Part shown: positions 23,627-31,803 of the stretch, in pieces
Numbering within the stretch: position 1 is the stretch's first letter
How the letters are laid out: every line of letters begins with the position of its first letter
Origin: Acidobacteriota bacterium
GTDB taxonomy: Bacteria; Acidobacteriota; Thermoanaerobaculia; Thermoanaerobaculales; Sulfomarinibacteraceae
DNA length: 36,333 bases
NCBI GenBank assembly: GCA_022340775.1
Contig: JAJDNH010000248.1
Coordinates: 1-36,333, forward strand
Direction of reading: 5' to 3'
Notes under the pieces: generated by a model
What the model was told of the DNA's origin: nothing
Databases searched by the model: none
The model's input: the letters and a program-made list of their open reading frames with translations, nothing else
Program-made: the position numbers and the translations under genes

Positions 23627-24959
23627 CGAGCGGGAAGGTCAGGTTGTAGGCATACCCGCCGCGGCCGACAACCATCAGGATCGACGATGCATCCGGGTCG
23701 CTGGCCACCACCCGGTTGACATCGGAGACGGTGTTCACCTGCTGGCCGTGCACGGCCAGCACCAGGTCACCGGGCTGCAATCCGGTCTGGTCGGCCGGGC
23801 TGCCCGACCGGACCTGGCGCACCACCACGCCTGCACGACTGTCACCCACCGCCACACCGAGATAGCGGTCGAGCACTCTTCGGCCGATGTCGGCCGGCGG
23901 GCGCGCCGGCGTCAGAGTCACCGATGTCTGGCCCTGAGCCCCGATCACGCTCAGCCGCAGGCTGCCGCCGGCACTCATTGAGGCCACCTTCGTGCGCAGC
24001 TGCGCCACCGAGCGCACCGGTTTGTCGTCGACCCCGACCACGAGGTCCCCCGGATGCAAGCCGGCCCGCCCCGCGGGCGAGTCGGTCAGTACCTTTCTCA
24101 CCAGGATCCCGCGCTGCACACCCCCGGGCAGCACTTTCTTGCCGTGCGCGGACACGGAGCGGAAGACGACGCCCATCCACAGCGGCCGCACGTGGCCGAA
24201 CCGAAGCAGGTCATCCACCACACGGCGGGCCCGCGAGGCGGGGATAGCGAAGCCAATACCCTGTGCGGACTCAATGATGGCGCTGTTGATGCCAACCAGG
24301 TCACCGGCGATATCGACCAGCGCTCCGCCCGAGTTGCCCGGGTTGATCGAGGCGTCGGTCTGGATGAAGTCGGTGTAGGTCCGCCCCGACCGGGGCGAGG
24401 TCACGGTCCGATTCAGTGCGGAGATGACGCCTGCGGTGACCGTCGATTGGAGGCCGAACGGGTTGCCGATGGCAATCGCCTTCTCACCCACCATGAGGTC
24501 GGTTCGCGGAGCCAACTGGAGGTGCGGCAGGGGACCGTGCTCGGCGCCGACCTCGAGCCGCAGGAGGGCGAGGTCGTTCTCGAGATCGGAGCCGACCACG
24601 CTGGCCCCGAGCTCACGACCGTCGACCAGGCTGACGCTGATCTGCGAGGCGCCCTCCACGACGTGCTCGTTGGTGACGACATACCCCTTGGGCGAGATGA
24701 TGACTCCCGATCCCAGGGACTGCTCCCGCTGGACCGGCTGGTCCATCCCCCACGTGCCGGAGAACAGCTGGTCAAAAAGTGAGCGGCGGGGTACCTGTAC
24801 CAGGCCCACAGCCTTGATGTTGACGACGGATGGACGCACCTTCTCGACCACGCGCACGACGGCGTCGCGCCGCAACGCAAGGGTCGACTGGGCCGCCGCC
24901 ATGCCGGCGCCACCCACCGTCAGCGCAACAGAAACGACAACCAAGACAGCTCGTCTCAT
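23619..24959 (-). CDS. HtrA/DegP-like S1C serine protease with two PDZ domains
   Basis: 446 residues. A signal peptide (AVLVVVSVALTVGGAGMAAAQ) precedes a trypsin-like domain with H99 (VVTNEHVV), D129 (ENDLALL) and S210 (NPGNSGGAL). Two PDZ domains follow, around SPAGRAGLHPGDLVVGVDDKPV and SPADQTGLQPGDLVLAVHGQQV. This is the DegP/DegQ architecture for periplasmic quality control or regulated proteolysis. ATG 24959 was chosen so that MRRAVLVVV heads the signal peptide; GTG 24983 adds eight residues. No Shine-Dalgarno sequence is visible, and CATACT lies seven bases before the ATG, as in a leaderless transcript. It is the first gene of the unit that runs through both transglutaminase-like genes. 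Confidence 0.93.
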   Translation of the reverse strand: MRRAVLVVVSVALTVGGAGMAAAQSTLALRRDAVVRVVEKVRPSVVNIKAVGLVQVPRRSLFDQLFSGTWGMDQPVQREQSLGSGVIISPKGYVVTNEHVVEGASQISVSLVDGRELGASVVGSDLENDLALLRLEVGAEHGPLPHLQLAPRTDLMVGEKAIAIGNPFGLQSTVTAGVISALNRTVTSPRSGRTYTDFIQTDASINPGNSGGALVDIAGDLVGINSAIIESAQGIGFAIPASRARRVVDDLLRFGHVRPLWMGVVFRSVSAHGKKVLPGGVQRGILVRKVLTDSPAGRAGLHPGDLVVGVDDKPVRSVAQLRTKVASMSAGGSLRLSVIGAQGQTSVTLTPARPPADIGRRVLDRYLGVAVGDSRAGVVVRQVRSGSPADQTGLQPGDLVLAVHGQQVNTVSDVNRVVASDPDASSILMVVGRGGYAYNLTFPLDE

Positions 24960-24966
24960 AGCGGTC

Positions 24967-24972
24967 AGTATG
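24967..24972 (-). promoter_or_regulatory. -10-like CATACT before the htrA-like gene
   Basis: CATACT, seven bases, then ATG, with no ribosome site between. The divergent HAD gene shows the same arrangement 90 bases away. No convincing -35. Confidence 0.35.
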
Positions 24973-25037
24973 GCAGATTCCACGTCGCCAGGCGAGACCG
25001 AGTCCCGTCCGCCGCGGCCGGCTCAGGGCGCTTCGAC

Positions 25038-25043
25038 TACAAT
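25038..25043 (+). promoter_or_regulatory. -10-like TACAAT six bases before the HAD gene
   Basis: TACAAT, GGGCCG, then ATG 25050. Transcription would start at or next to the start codon. No convincing -35. Confidence 0.45.
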
Positions 25044-25049
25044 GGGCCG

Positions 25050-25781
25050 ATGCGCTCGAACGGATTCGCCGCCGTCTCATTCGACGCCGGGAACACCCTG
25101 CTCGCGGCCGATCCGGCGCCGCCAGTCCTCTACGCGCGGGTACTCAGCCGCCTCGGAGCGGAGGTGACCGCCGAAGAGGTGGGCCCGGTGTTTGCCGAGG
25201 TTTGGGCCGAGGCTCAGCAGGATGCCCGTGACGGCCTCGACCGATATCAGGCGGCGGCGGGGGGAGAGCGCGCCTGGTGGGCCGGATTCGTGCGCGAAGT
25301 GCTGGAGCGGCTCGGCCACGACGCGTCCTGGCAGGATGCCCTCGAGCGCCTGTATGCCGCGTTCACGCGGCCGGAGCTGTGGCGGGTCTTCCCCGAGGTC
25401 GAGGGGGTGCTCGACCGCCTGCGCAGGAGGGGGGTTCGCCTCGCGGTCATCTCGAACTGGGACACCCGCCTGCCCGGGATTCTCGACGGCCTCGGGCTCA
25501 CCGCACACTTTCACACCATCGCCGTGTCCAGCCTCGAGGGAGTCGAAAAGCCCTCGGCGGAGATCTTCCACCGAGTAGCGGCCCGTCTCGACATCGAGCC
25601 CGGACGCATCCTGCACGTGGGTGACAGCCCGCGGGAGGACTACGAGGGCGCGCGCGCAGCCGGTTTGGAGGCAGTGCTGGTCGACCGTCCGGGGCTGTTT
25701 GAGAGCTCGCCGTTTCGCCGGGTTTCGAACCTGACGGAGATCGAGGCGATGATTGGCGGACCGCAGGACACCGGCCCATGA
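25050..25781 (+). CDS. HAD-superfamily hydrolase (HDHD3-like)
   Basis: 243 residues with HAD motifs: I, SFDAGNTLL (the Asp nucleophile is present, but the usual second Asp reads Gly, as in HDHD3-like DAVGTL proteins); II, LAVISNWD; III, the Lys of GVEKPSAEIF; IV, HVGDSPREDYEGARAAGLEAVLV. The helical cap lies between residues 20 and 100. A small-molecule phosphatase is likely, with unknown substrate. The last four bases overlap manC (ATGA), so a sugar-phosphate substrate is a reasonable guess only. The ATG has a TACAAT six bases upstream and no ribosome site. Confidence 0.85.
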   Translation: MRSNGFAAVSFDAGNTLLAADPAPPVLYARVLSRLGAEVTAEEVGPVFAEVWAEAQQDARDGLDRYQAAAGGERAWWAGFVREVLERLGHDASWQDALERLYAAFTRPELWRVFPEVEGVLDRLRRRGVRLAVISNWDTRLPGILDGLGLTAHFHTIAVSSLEGVEKPSAEIFHRVAARLDIEPGRILHVGDSPREDYEGARAAGLEAVLVDRPGLFESSPFRRVSNLTEIEAMIGGPQDTGP

Positions 25782-26851
25782 TTCACGCCATTATCATGGC
25801 CGGCGGCGCTGGTACCAGGTTCTGGCCCGCATCCCGGCGCCATCGGCCCAAGCAGTTCCTCGATCTCGCCGATGGCAGACCACTGCTGAGGGCGACGTTC
25901 GAGCGTGTCGCGCCGATCGTGCCCGCCGACAGGATCTGGGTCGTCAGCGGTCAGCGCACGACCGAGGCGACCCGCTCCCTGCTGGCCGAGCTGCCTGCTG
26001 AGAACGTCCTCGGCGAACCGTCCGGGCGCGACACCGCTGCCTGCGCGGGCTACGCCGCGCACGTCGTGCTGAGCCGGGACCCGGAGGGCGTATGCGTGGT
26101 GCTTCCCGCTGACCACCTCATCGGCGATGAGGAGCGCCTGCGCTCCGCGCTCGCCACCGGTGCGCGTCACGTCGAAAGCCAAGGTGGGCTGCTGACCTTC
26201 GGGGTGCGTCCGACACGGCCCGAGACGGGCTACGGCTACCTCAAGCTCGGGGAGCCTCATTCGCAGATCGAGGGGTGGCGGATCCACCGCCTCGACGGCT
26301 TTGTGGAGAAGCCCGACCTGGCCACGGCACGTACCTATGCGGCGTCAGACGGCTACCTCTGGAACTCCGGGATGTTCGCGTGGCGGGCACGCGACCTGCT
26401 GGAGGAGATCCGGCGCCAGCTGCCACTCCTTGCAGACGGTCTGCAGCTCATCGCTGACGCCCTCGGGCATCCCAGCGAGGCCTCGACTCTGCACGACCTC
26501 TACCCGCGCCTGCCACGCACCTCCATCGACTTCGGGGTCATGGAGGGTGCTCGACGCCGGTGGACGATTCCCGTTGATTTCACGTGGTCGGATGTCGGCT
26601 CGTGGCCGGCGCTGGCCGAGCTGCTGGCCTGCGACGCCGACGGCAACGTGGCCCAGGGGCGCGTGCTGCCGATCGATGCCCTCGACAACGTTCTCATCAG
26701 CGAGGGTCCGGTGGTCGCGGCGGTCGATGTGGAGGGCGTGATCGTCATCGCCACCAAGGACGCCGTCCTGGTCTTGCCGGCAGCCTCCGGTCAGCGCGTC
26801 AAGGAAGTAGTCTCTCGCCTCGAGGAGCTCGGCTGGGACGACGTCCTGTAG
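25778..26851 (+). CDS. manC: Mannose-1-phosphate guanylyltransferase
   Basis: 357 residues. GDP-mannose synthesis from mannose-1-phosphate and GTP, feeding surface polysaccharide or glycan assembly. The nucleotide-binding loop is MAGGAGTRFWPASR (residues 7-20) with RPKQFLDL after it; EPSGRDTAACAGYAA, LPADHLI, PETGYGYL, FVEKPD, WNSGMFAW, SIDFGVME and WSDVGSW are the conserved blocks of this family. It is the short form without a phosphomannose isomerase domain. Translationally coupled to the HAD gene. No other polysaccharide gene is near, apart perhaps from the methyltransferase at 7.7-8.9 kb. Confidence 0.94.
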   Translation: MIHAIIMAGGAGTRFWPASRRHRPKQFLDLADGRPLLRATFERVAPIVPADRIWVVSGQRTTEATRSLLAELPAENVLGEPSGRDTAACAGYAAHVVLSRDPEGVCVVLPADHLIGDEERLRSALATGARHVESQGGLLTFGVRPTRPETGYGYLKLGEPHSQIEGWRIHRLDGFVEKPDLATARTYAASDGYLWNSGMFAWRARDLLEEIRRQLPLLADGLQLIADALGHPSEASTLHDLYPRLPRTSIDFGVMEGARRRWTIPVDFTWSDVGSWPALAELLACDADGNVAQGRVLPIDALDNVLISEGPVVAAVDVEGVIVIATKDAVLVLPAASGQRVKEVVSRLEELGWDDVL

Positions 26852-27061
26852 ACCGGCTTCTCCTGTGGCGAGGGTGCGTGTGGGGGGGACGGTTCTCTTG
26901 GTCTCCGGCGACCGTGCGGTCCAAAGCGACCGCCCGTCTCGGATCTCCGGCGGGTGCGAGGCAGGGAGTGGGGATGATCGACTCGGCGGCGACCGCCGGA
27001 GCCTGCTCGAGCCGCCTCCTCTGGGGCCGATGTTCTGATCGCCAATGGCCGAGGTTGCCCC

Positions 27062-27120
27062 CCTTGGGGTTTCTCGCGAGCGCCTACAGTTCGTGAGCGC
27101 TCTTCAGAGAAACCTCAAGG
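27062..27120. repeat. Strong nested hairpin ahead of composite repeat A
   Basis: The outer stem CCTTGGGGTTTCTC (27062-27075) pairs with GAGAAACCTCAAGG (27107-27120), 14 pairs with one G-U. The inner stem is GAGCGC (27078-27083) with GCGCTC (27097-27102) and a 13-base loop. A hairpin with a related position and a shared TCGTGA in its interior precedes composite repeat B. Confidence 0.6.
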
Positions 27121-27145
27121 ACCGCACGCCCGTTTCAACGTCTCA

Positions 27146-27304
27146 TTCTCTGGAGCGCGCTTCGGCCGCTCTCTTTGGAAGGTAGGGGGTTCCCTTACCG
27201 CTTACTCTTTACTCTTCATCCCCCCGGGTGGGTGGGGGAGCGTTTCCCGTCTTCCGTTTTCCCTCTTCCTTCTATCTGCTTGGTGTTCTTGGTGCCTTGG
27301 TGGT
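27146..27304 (+). repeat. Composite intergenic repeat A
   Basis: Modules in order: box TTCTCTGGAGCGCGCTTC (27146-27163); 29-base spacer; four heptamers of CCTTACC/GCTTACT/CTTTACT/CTTCATC type (27193-27220); connector GGGTGGGTGGGGGAGC (27226-27241); heptamers GTTTCCC, GTCTTCC, GTTTTCC, CTCTTCC (27242-27269); then three CTTGGTG units of 8-9 bases (27279-27304). The same box, spacer length, connector and both heptamer types recur at 35972-36102. Confidence 0.8.
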
Positions 27305-27329
27305 CGGTTCGAATCCCCCCGTATGAACT

Positions 27330-28691
27330 CTACTTCCGGGGGATGCCGAACTGGTCGAGCTTGCGGTAGAGGGTCGAGCGGCCGATCCCGAGCCGGCGAG
27401 CCACCTCCGACAGGTTGCCGCCGCAGGCCTTCACAACCCGGCGTATCGTGCGTCCTTCCATCTCCTCCAGGGTGAGGAACGACCCTGCGGCGTCGTCGGG
27501 CTCTCGGACATTGCTGCCGCCAAGCTCGGGCGGCAGATCCTCGGGCTTGATCTCGACTCCCGAGGCCACGAGCAGCGATCGGTGGATGACGTTCTCCAGC
27601 TCGCGCACGTTCCCCGGCCATGAGTAGCGCGAGAGGCGTTCCATGGCTGCTCCCGATACCCGCTCGACCCGGCGCCGGGCGTCGGAACCGTGCTTGGCAA
27701 TGAAATGCTCCACCAGCAGCGGCACGTCCTCGGGTCGCTCCCGCAACGGCGGGAGGTGGATCGGGAACACCACCAGCCGGTAGTAGAGGTCACGTCGGAA
27801 GCTGCCGTCGCGCACCATCTCCGCGAGGTCCTTGTTCGAGGCGGAGATCACCCGCACGTCGAGATCGATGCGACGCGTGCCGCCGATCCTCTGCAGGCAA
27901 CGCTCCTGGAGCACCCTGAGAAGACGGGCCTGGGACGAGGGTGCCATCTCGCCCACCTCGTCGAGAAGGATGGTTCCCTTCTGCGCCTGCTCAAACTTGC
28001 CAGGATGGGCGGCGATGGCACCGGTGAACGCACCCTTCTCGTGACCGAAGAGCTCGCTTTCCTGGAGGCTCTCGGGAATCGCCGCGCAGTTGACGTCGAC
28101 GAACGGTGCGCCGGCGCGCTGGGATCCGTAGTGGATCGCCTTGGCCACGAGCTCCTTGCCCGTTCCGCTCTCGCCCGAGATAAACACCGAGATGTCGGAC
28201 TCCAGCACCTTCTCGATCTGCTCGTAGATCCGGCACATCGGAACCGAGGAGCCGATGATATTGCGAACGTGGTAGCGGTCGCCGAGCTCGCCGCGCAGGC
28301 GTTCAACCTCCCGCTCGAGCCGGCGGTGCGACACGGCGTGTCCGAGCGTGGTCAACAGGCGGTCGTCATCGACGGGCTTGACGAGGTAGTCGTACGCGCC
28401 GAGCTTGGTGACCTCTACCGCCTTCTGGATATCGTTGATCGCAGTCAGGATCACGACCGAGAGATCAGGCCAGCGCCGCTTGAGCTCGGACAGGACCTGG
28501 GTCCCGTCCATCTTCGGCATCATCAGGTCGAGCAGGACCGCATCCGGTGGACCTCCGGTCTCGCTCAGCGCCTCCGGTCCCGAGGCGAAGGCACTGACCT
28601 GATAGCCGGCGGTCTCGAGGATGTGCCCGACCAGCTCGCGCAGCGCAGCATCATCGTCGATGAGCCAGATCCATTCGCCTTCCTTCTTCAT
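27330..28691 (-). CDS. NtrC-family sigma-54-dependent response regulator
   Basis: 453 residues. The receiver domain (1-120) has phospho-acceptor D55 in VLLDLMMPKMDG and the switch Lys in YLVKPVD. The AAA+ domain (about 140-380) has Walker A GESGTGKE (173-180), the sigma-54 contact loop GAFTGA (220-225), Walker B TILLDEVGE and the sensor region SWPGNVRELEN. The C-terminal Fis-type helix-turn-helix is VVKACGGNLSEVARRLGIGRSTLYRKL. It should activate promoters read by RpoN when phosphorylated. ATG 28691 overlaps the phosphatase stop by four bases and has GGAGGAGG upstream. No histidine kinase is in the window; the coupled GAF-PP2C phosphatase is an unusual partner. Confidence 0.94.
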   Translation of the reverse strand: MKKEGEWIWLIDDDAALRELVGHILETAGYQVSAFASGPEALSETGGPPDAVLLDLMMPKMDGTQVLSELKRRWPDLSVVILTAINDIQKAVEVTKLGAYDYLVKPVDDDRLLTTLGHAVSHRRLEREVERLRGELGDRYHVRNIIGSSVPMCRIYEQIEKVLESDISVFISGESGTGKELVAKAIHYGSQRAGAPFVDVNCAAIPESLQESELFGHEKGAFTGAIAAHPGKFEQAQKGTILLDEVGEMAPSSQARLLRVLQERCLQRIGGTRRIDLDVRVISASNKDLAEMVRDGSFRRDLYYRLVVFPIHLPPLRERPEDVPLLVEHFIAKHGSDARRRVERVSGAAMERLSRYSWPGNVRELENVIHRSLLVASGVEIKPEDLPPELGGSNVREPDDAAGSFLTLEEMEGRTIRRVVKACGGNLSEVARRLGIGRSTLYRKLDQFGIPRK

Positions 28692-30022
28692 GGTGCAGTC
28701 GCCTCCTCCTTCAGTCCGGCGTCCGCTCGAGTCACGGCGCCCGCCCCATCCGCCGTGCAGCGGCCGCACAGGAGCGTCACGTCGTCCTCGAAGGGATGCC
28801 CGTTGACGTGCCGCTCCAGCGCCCCTGCCACGCGCCCGAGGGCGTCACGACAGCCAGTGGCCCCACCGAGACAGTCGATCAGCCTCAGCAGCCCAAACTC
28901 ATCGTCGCCGCCGTTCGCCGTCGCCTCGGTCACGCCATCCGTGTAGAGCAGAATCAGGTCGTCCCGACGCAACTGCATCGAGCCACTCCCGTAGTCCTGG
29001 TTCGGCAGCATGCCGATCGGCCGGCCGGTGCTGTCGAGCCGGCGCACCCTCCCGTTGCGGACCAGCAGGGCCGGCGGGTGGCCGGCGCCGACCCAGCGTA
29101 TGGCTCTCCTCGTCGGAACCCACTCCGCCAAGAGCAGGGTCGCGAACTTCCGCCCGTGGGTCAACCCGTAGAGGAGATCGTTGCCTTCGGCCACGATCCG
29201 CGTCAGCGAGCGACGATCCGCGCGCCGGGTCCACAGGTACGCCTGCACATTGGACGCGATCAGCCCGGCGGACACGCCCTTGCCCGAGATGTCAGCCATC
29301 ACCAGCCACCAGCTCTTGCCGCCGCGAGCCGGGATCACGTCAAAGTAGTCACCGCCGACCTCGCGGCAGGGGTGCACCAGAGACTCCAGGTTCAGCCCCG
29401 GCACGTCGCGCAACGAACGCGGCCTCAGGGTGCGTTGAATCTCGGCGGCCAGACGCACCTCTTCCGCAAGCCTCTCGCGCTCGACGATCTGCCGGTGCAT
29501 TCGAGCCGCGTTGAGCGCGATGGCGAAGGTCACGCCGAGGTCGGCCAGGAAGTCCACATCGGCAGTCGTGAACTTCCCCTGCCGGTGGTTGAGGAGCTGC
29601 AGGACGGCGACCAGCTCGCCGTCGCGTCCCCGCACCGGAACCGTCAGCAGAGACCTGGTCCTGAAGCCGGTCGCGGTATCGACGCGACGGTCGAAGCGGG
29701 AATCAGCGTACGGCTGGTCGAGAATGATGGCCTCGCCGGTCGCCGCCACGGCGCCGACAATACCGTCCCCGATCGCAACCTCGAGAGAGCCACCGTCCAG
29801 CCCTTGCGCGACCATCGCCCGCAACCGCCCGGCATCGCCGTCGACCAGGAAGAGGCTCCCCCGCTCGGCGCCAATGAGCTGCGTTGCGAGGCCGACAATG
29901 TGCCGTGCCAGCTCCTCAAGATCGAGGGTCGAGTTGACCAGCAGGCTGGCCTCTACCACCGCCTGCAGGCGACGGACCCGCCCCTTGGACCTGGCCAGCA
30001 CGTCACCGTTGCCGCGGCTCAT
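28688..30022 (-). CDS. GAF-domain PP2C (SpoIIE/RsbU-type) serine phosphatase
   Basis: 444 residues. A short N-terminal helix, then a GAF sensor domain (about 25-170: ERGSLFLVDGDAGRLRAMVAQG, GDGIVGAVAATGE, LTVPVRGRDGELVAVLQLLN), a coiled linker (ERERLAEEVRLAAEIQRTLRP) and an SpoIIE phosphatase domain with metal residues in GGDYFDVI, MADISGKGV, LLYTDGVTEA and EDDVTLL. This is the arrangement of RsbU/RsbP-like phosphatases that act on anti-sigma antagonists. ATG 30022 was chosen; a TTG at 30064 would extend it. A promoter lies at 30097-30126, with a hairpin AACGGAG/CTCCGTT (30063-30080) in the leader. No anti-sigma or antagonist gene is nearby; the target may be the next gene's pathway or elsewhere. 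Confidence 0.9.
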   Translation of the reverse strand: MSRGNGDVLARSKGRVRRLQAVVEASLLVNSTLDLEELARHIVGLATQLIGAERGSLFLVDGDAGRLRAMVAQGLDGGSLEVAIGDGIVGAVAATGEAIILDQPYADSRFDRRVDTATGFRTRSLLTVPVRGRDGELVAVLQLLNHRQGKFTTADVDFLADLGVTFAIALNAARMHRQIVERERLAEEVRLAAEIQRTLRPRSLRDVPGLNLESLVHPCREVGGDYFDVIPARGGKSWWLVMADISGKGVSAGLIASNVQAYLWTRRADRRSLTRIVAEGNDLLYGLTHGRKFATLLLAEWVPTRRAIRWVGAGHPPALLVRNGRVRRLDSTGRPIGMLPNQDYGSGSMQLRRDDLILLYTDGVTEATANGGDDEFGLLRLIDCLGGATGCRDALGRVAGALERHVNGHPFEDDVTLLCGRCTADGAGAVTRADAGLKEEATAP

Positions 30023-30096
30023 CACGCAGCCCGCCAAACGGACGCCTGGGTACGCCCGCCCCAACGGAGAATGCTCCGTTCCGATACACCTCGACC

Positions 30097-30126
30097 ATTC
30101 TACCCCGAACCGTACCTCCGTGTCAG
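30097..30126 (-). promoter_or_regulatory. Promoter of the phosphatase-regulator operon
   Basis: CTGACA (30121-30126), an 18-base spacer and TAGAAT (30097-30102) on the minus strand. Predicted start near 30090. It follows the holA stop by about 120 bases. Confidence 0.5.
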
Positions 30127-30244
30127 AACGAGGCGGTAGGAGTCTGCGGAGCCCGGCCAGGTCGGGTCAGAGGGAGTAACCGTGCCGTCGGTTGTGGCCC
30201 CGCTGCCAGGACGCCTCCTCAGCGGCGCGCCCGACCGCGCCGGC

Positions 30245-31408
30245 CTACGGCGCCAGCAACGCCGTCATCCAGGCGCTCACTGCCTCCCCGGCGAGCGGTC
30301 CGCGCAGGCGTACCTCGATGCCGCCAGCGTCGGCCAGCGTCCGCGCTAGCTCGTCCGGACGGTAGCGGACGGCGCCCTCGATCAGCTGGCCGAGCTTCCA
30401 TACGCTCGGTGGCTTGCGGCCGCTCCACGGCGCCGCCGGATCGGCGGCGATGGCCTTGAGCAGGCGCGGCGCGAGGTCGTTCTTGAACTGCTTCGAGTAC
30501 CACCAGCGGGTGTGCACCCGCTCGGAGTCCAGCTCCGAGCCCAAGCCGAGCTCCCGACCGAGCTCCAGCAGGTACAGCATCTGCCTCGCCAAGCTCACCC
30601 CCTGGCCGACGGCTGCGAACTGCAACGCCGTCGACTCCAGACGCTCGCCGCGCCAGCCGGCGACCGGGACACCATCGGAAGCTGCTCGCATCAGGTCGAT
30701 GAACGGCCCCACTCGGCGGCCGAGCACCGCCTCCTGCAGCTGCTCCAGCGAACGCTCCCTGGGAAACGTCAGCTGTCGCACCAGCTGCTCGTCAATCGGG
30801 TCGCCGCCGCAGGCGGCAGCCAGCTTGCGGACCTCCTGGACGAGGCGGCGGGGGGCGAACCCGAGGCGACCGAGAAGTAACTCCTCGGCCGCCGGAAGCA
30901 TCTCCACCTCCGGTGCGGCCCGGTACAAGACCCTCTTCAGGACGTCAACCTGTTCGGCCGACAGGGCCACGTCTTCCCACGGCTTGGGAGCCGGCGGCAA
31001 CGGAATCCACTGCATCTCCCCGAGCTCGTGTACGGCATCGACCAGCGGCCCGGTCGGGCGGCTACCGCACCACACCCCGAGCACCAGCCCCACGCCGTCC
31101 GGCAGGCCGTTGCGGAGCGTCTCCACCAGCGGCGAGGCGTTTGCGGGTTGCAGCTTGCCGACCGCTCCCCCGGGCGCCGAGGTCTTGACCCAGGCGCGAG
31201 CATCCTCGACGACCAGCACCCGTTGCGGATCGAACAGCGACGGCGAGAGCAGCTCGATGGCCGCAGATTCGGGGGTGATGTCGGGCGCCAGCGTCTCCAC
31301 CGGACAACCGCCCAGCTCCGCCGCCATGCGGCTCACCGACTCGGAGCGGGCCTCCTCGAGAAGGTAGTCATCACTGGCAGCAATCAGCAGCAGGCGAGCG
31401 CCGGTCAC
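30245..31408 (-). CDS. holA: DNA polymerase III delta subunit (clamp loader)
   Basis: 387 residues resembling HolA: SDDYLLEEARSES near the N-terminus, ELLSPSLFDPQRVLVVEDARAW (the SLF...vveD block of delta), LLGRLGFAPRRLVQEVRKLAA, and a helical C-terminal collar domain (LLYLLELGRELG-like, WWYSKQFKNDLAPRLLKAI). Delta opens the sliding clamp. Similarity is modest, as is usual for delta. GTG 31408 was chosen: it overlaps the dksA stop (GTGA) with AGGAG just upstream, while the earlier in-frame start lies inside dksA. It closes the rplU-obg-nadD operon, consistent with holA lying near nadD and rsfS in many bacteria. Confidence 0.75.
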   Translation of the reverse strand: MTGARLLLIAASDDYLLEEARSESVSRMAAELGGCPVETLAPDITPESAAIELLSPSLFDPQRVLVVEDARAWVKTSAPGGAVGKLQPANASPLVETLRNGLPDGVGLVLGVWCGSRPTGPLVDAVHELGEMQWIPLPPAPKPWEDVALSAEQVDVLKRVLYRAAPEVEMLPAAEELLLGRLGFAPRRLVQEVRKLAAACGGDPIDEQLVRQLTFPRERSLEQLQEAVLGRRVGPFIDLMRAASDGVPVAGWRGERLESTALQFAAVGQGVSLARQMLYLLELGRELGLGSELDSERVHTRWWYSKQFKNDLAPRLLKAIAADPAAPWSGRKPPSVWKLGQLIEGAVRYRPDELARTLADAGGIEVRLRGPLAGEAVSAWMTALLAP

Positions 31409-31773
31409 GGCTCCTGGTCCGTGAACTCCCCCCGGTCCAGGAGCTCCTGACACTGGATGCAGTATCGAGCCCAGGGCACGGCGTCGAGGCGACCCTTCTG
31501 GATCTTTCCGTCACAGTGCAAGCACTTTCCGTAGGTGCCCGCGGAGACGCGGGCGAGGCTGTTCTCCACCCGCCGCAGAACGGCGCGTTCTCCAGTCGAC
31601 AGAAGGTACAACATGTCGCGCGAGGCCGTCGTCAGGGCTCGATCTCCGAGATCAGGAGCTTCCTCCCCGGAGCCCTCGGCCTCGGAGGCACGCAGGGCGC
31701 GAACCCGTTCCATCACCTCCGCCCGCTTCTGCAGGAGGAGCTTCTCGTATCGCTTGAGATCGGACTTCCTCAT
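31405..31773 (-). CDS. DksA/TraR-family RNA polymerase regulator
   Basis: 122 residues. An N-terminal coiled coil carries DLGDRA (D41, D44), matching the DXXDXA tip that DksA inserts into the RNA polymerase secondary channel. The C4 zinc finger is CLHC (C84, C87) and CIQC (C105, C108). It probably modulates transcription with ppGpp, although short members of the family vary. GGAGG lies about nine bases before the ATG. It starts 30 bases after rlmH and overlaps holA by four bases, so it is in the same operon. Confidence 0.9.
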   Translation of the reverse strand: MRKSDLKRYEKLLLQKRAEVMERVRALRASEAEGSGEEAPDLGDRALTTASRDMLYLLSTGERAVLRRVENSLARVSAGTYGKCLHCDGKIQKGRLDAVPWARYCIQCQELLDRGEFTDQEP

Positions 31774-31803
31774 CGCCTCGATCCTCCGTCCTTCGACTGA
31801 ACC

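Larger units (their letters stand above)
26852..27329. other. Convergent non-coding gap with hairpins and repeats
   Basis: 478 bases between the 3' ends of manC and the sigma-54 regulator. In order it holds a hairpin GCGGTC/GACCGC (26916-26933), a 9-bp inverted repeat CTCCGGCGG/CCGCCGGAG (26945-26953 and 26993-27001), a 14-bp hairpin (27062-27120) and composite repeat A (27146-27304). No T-run terminator and no credible gene. Confidence 0.75.

Noticed and set aside
25050-25781. HAD protein as inactive because motif I lacks the second Asp
   Set aside because: Related HDHD3-like proteins also lack it, so this is within normal family variation.
27303-27320. GGTTCGAATCC looks like a tRNA T-arm
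   Set aside because: No complementary T-stem, anticodon arm or acceptor stem surrounds it.
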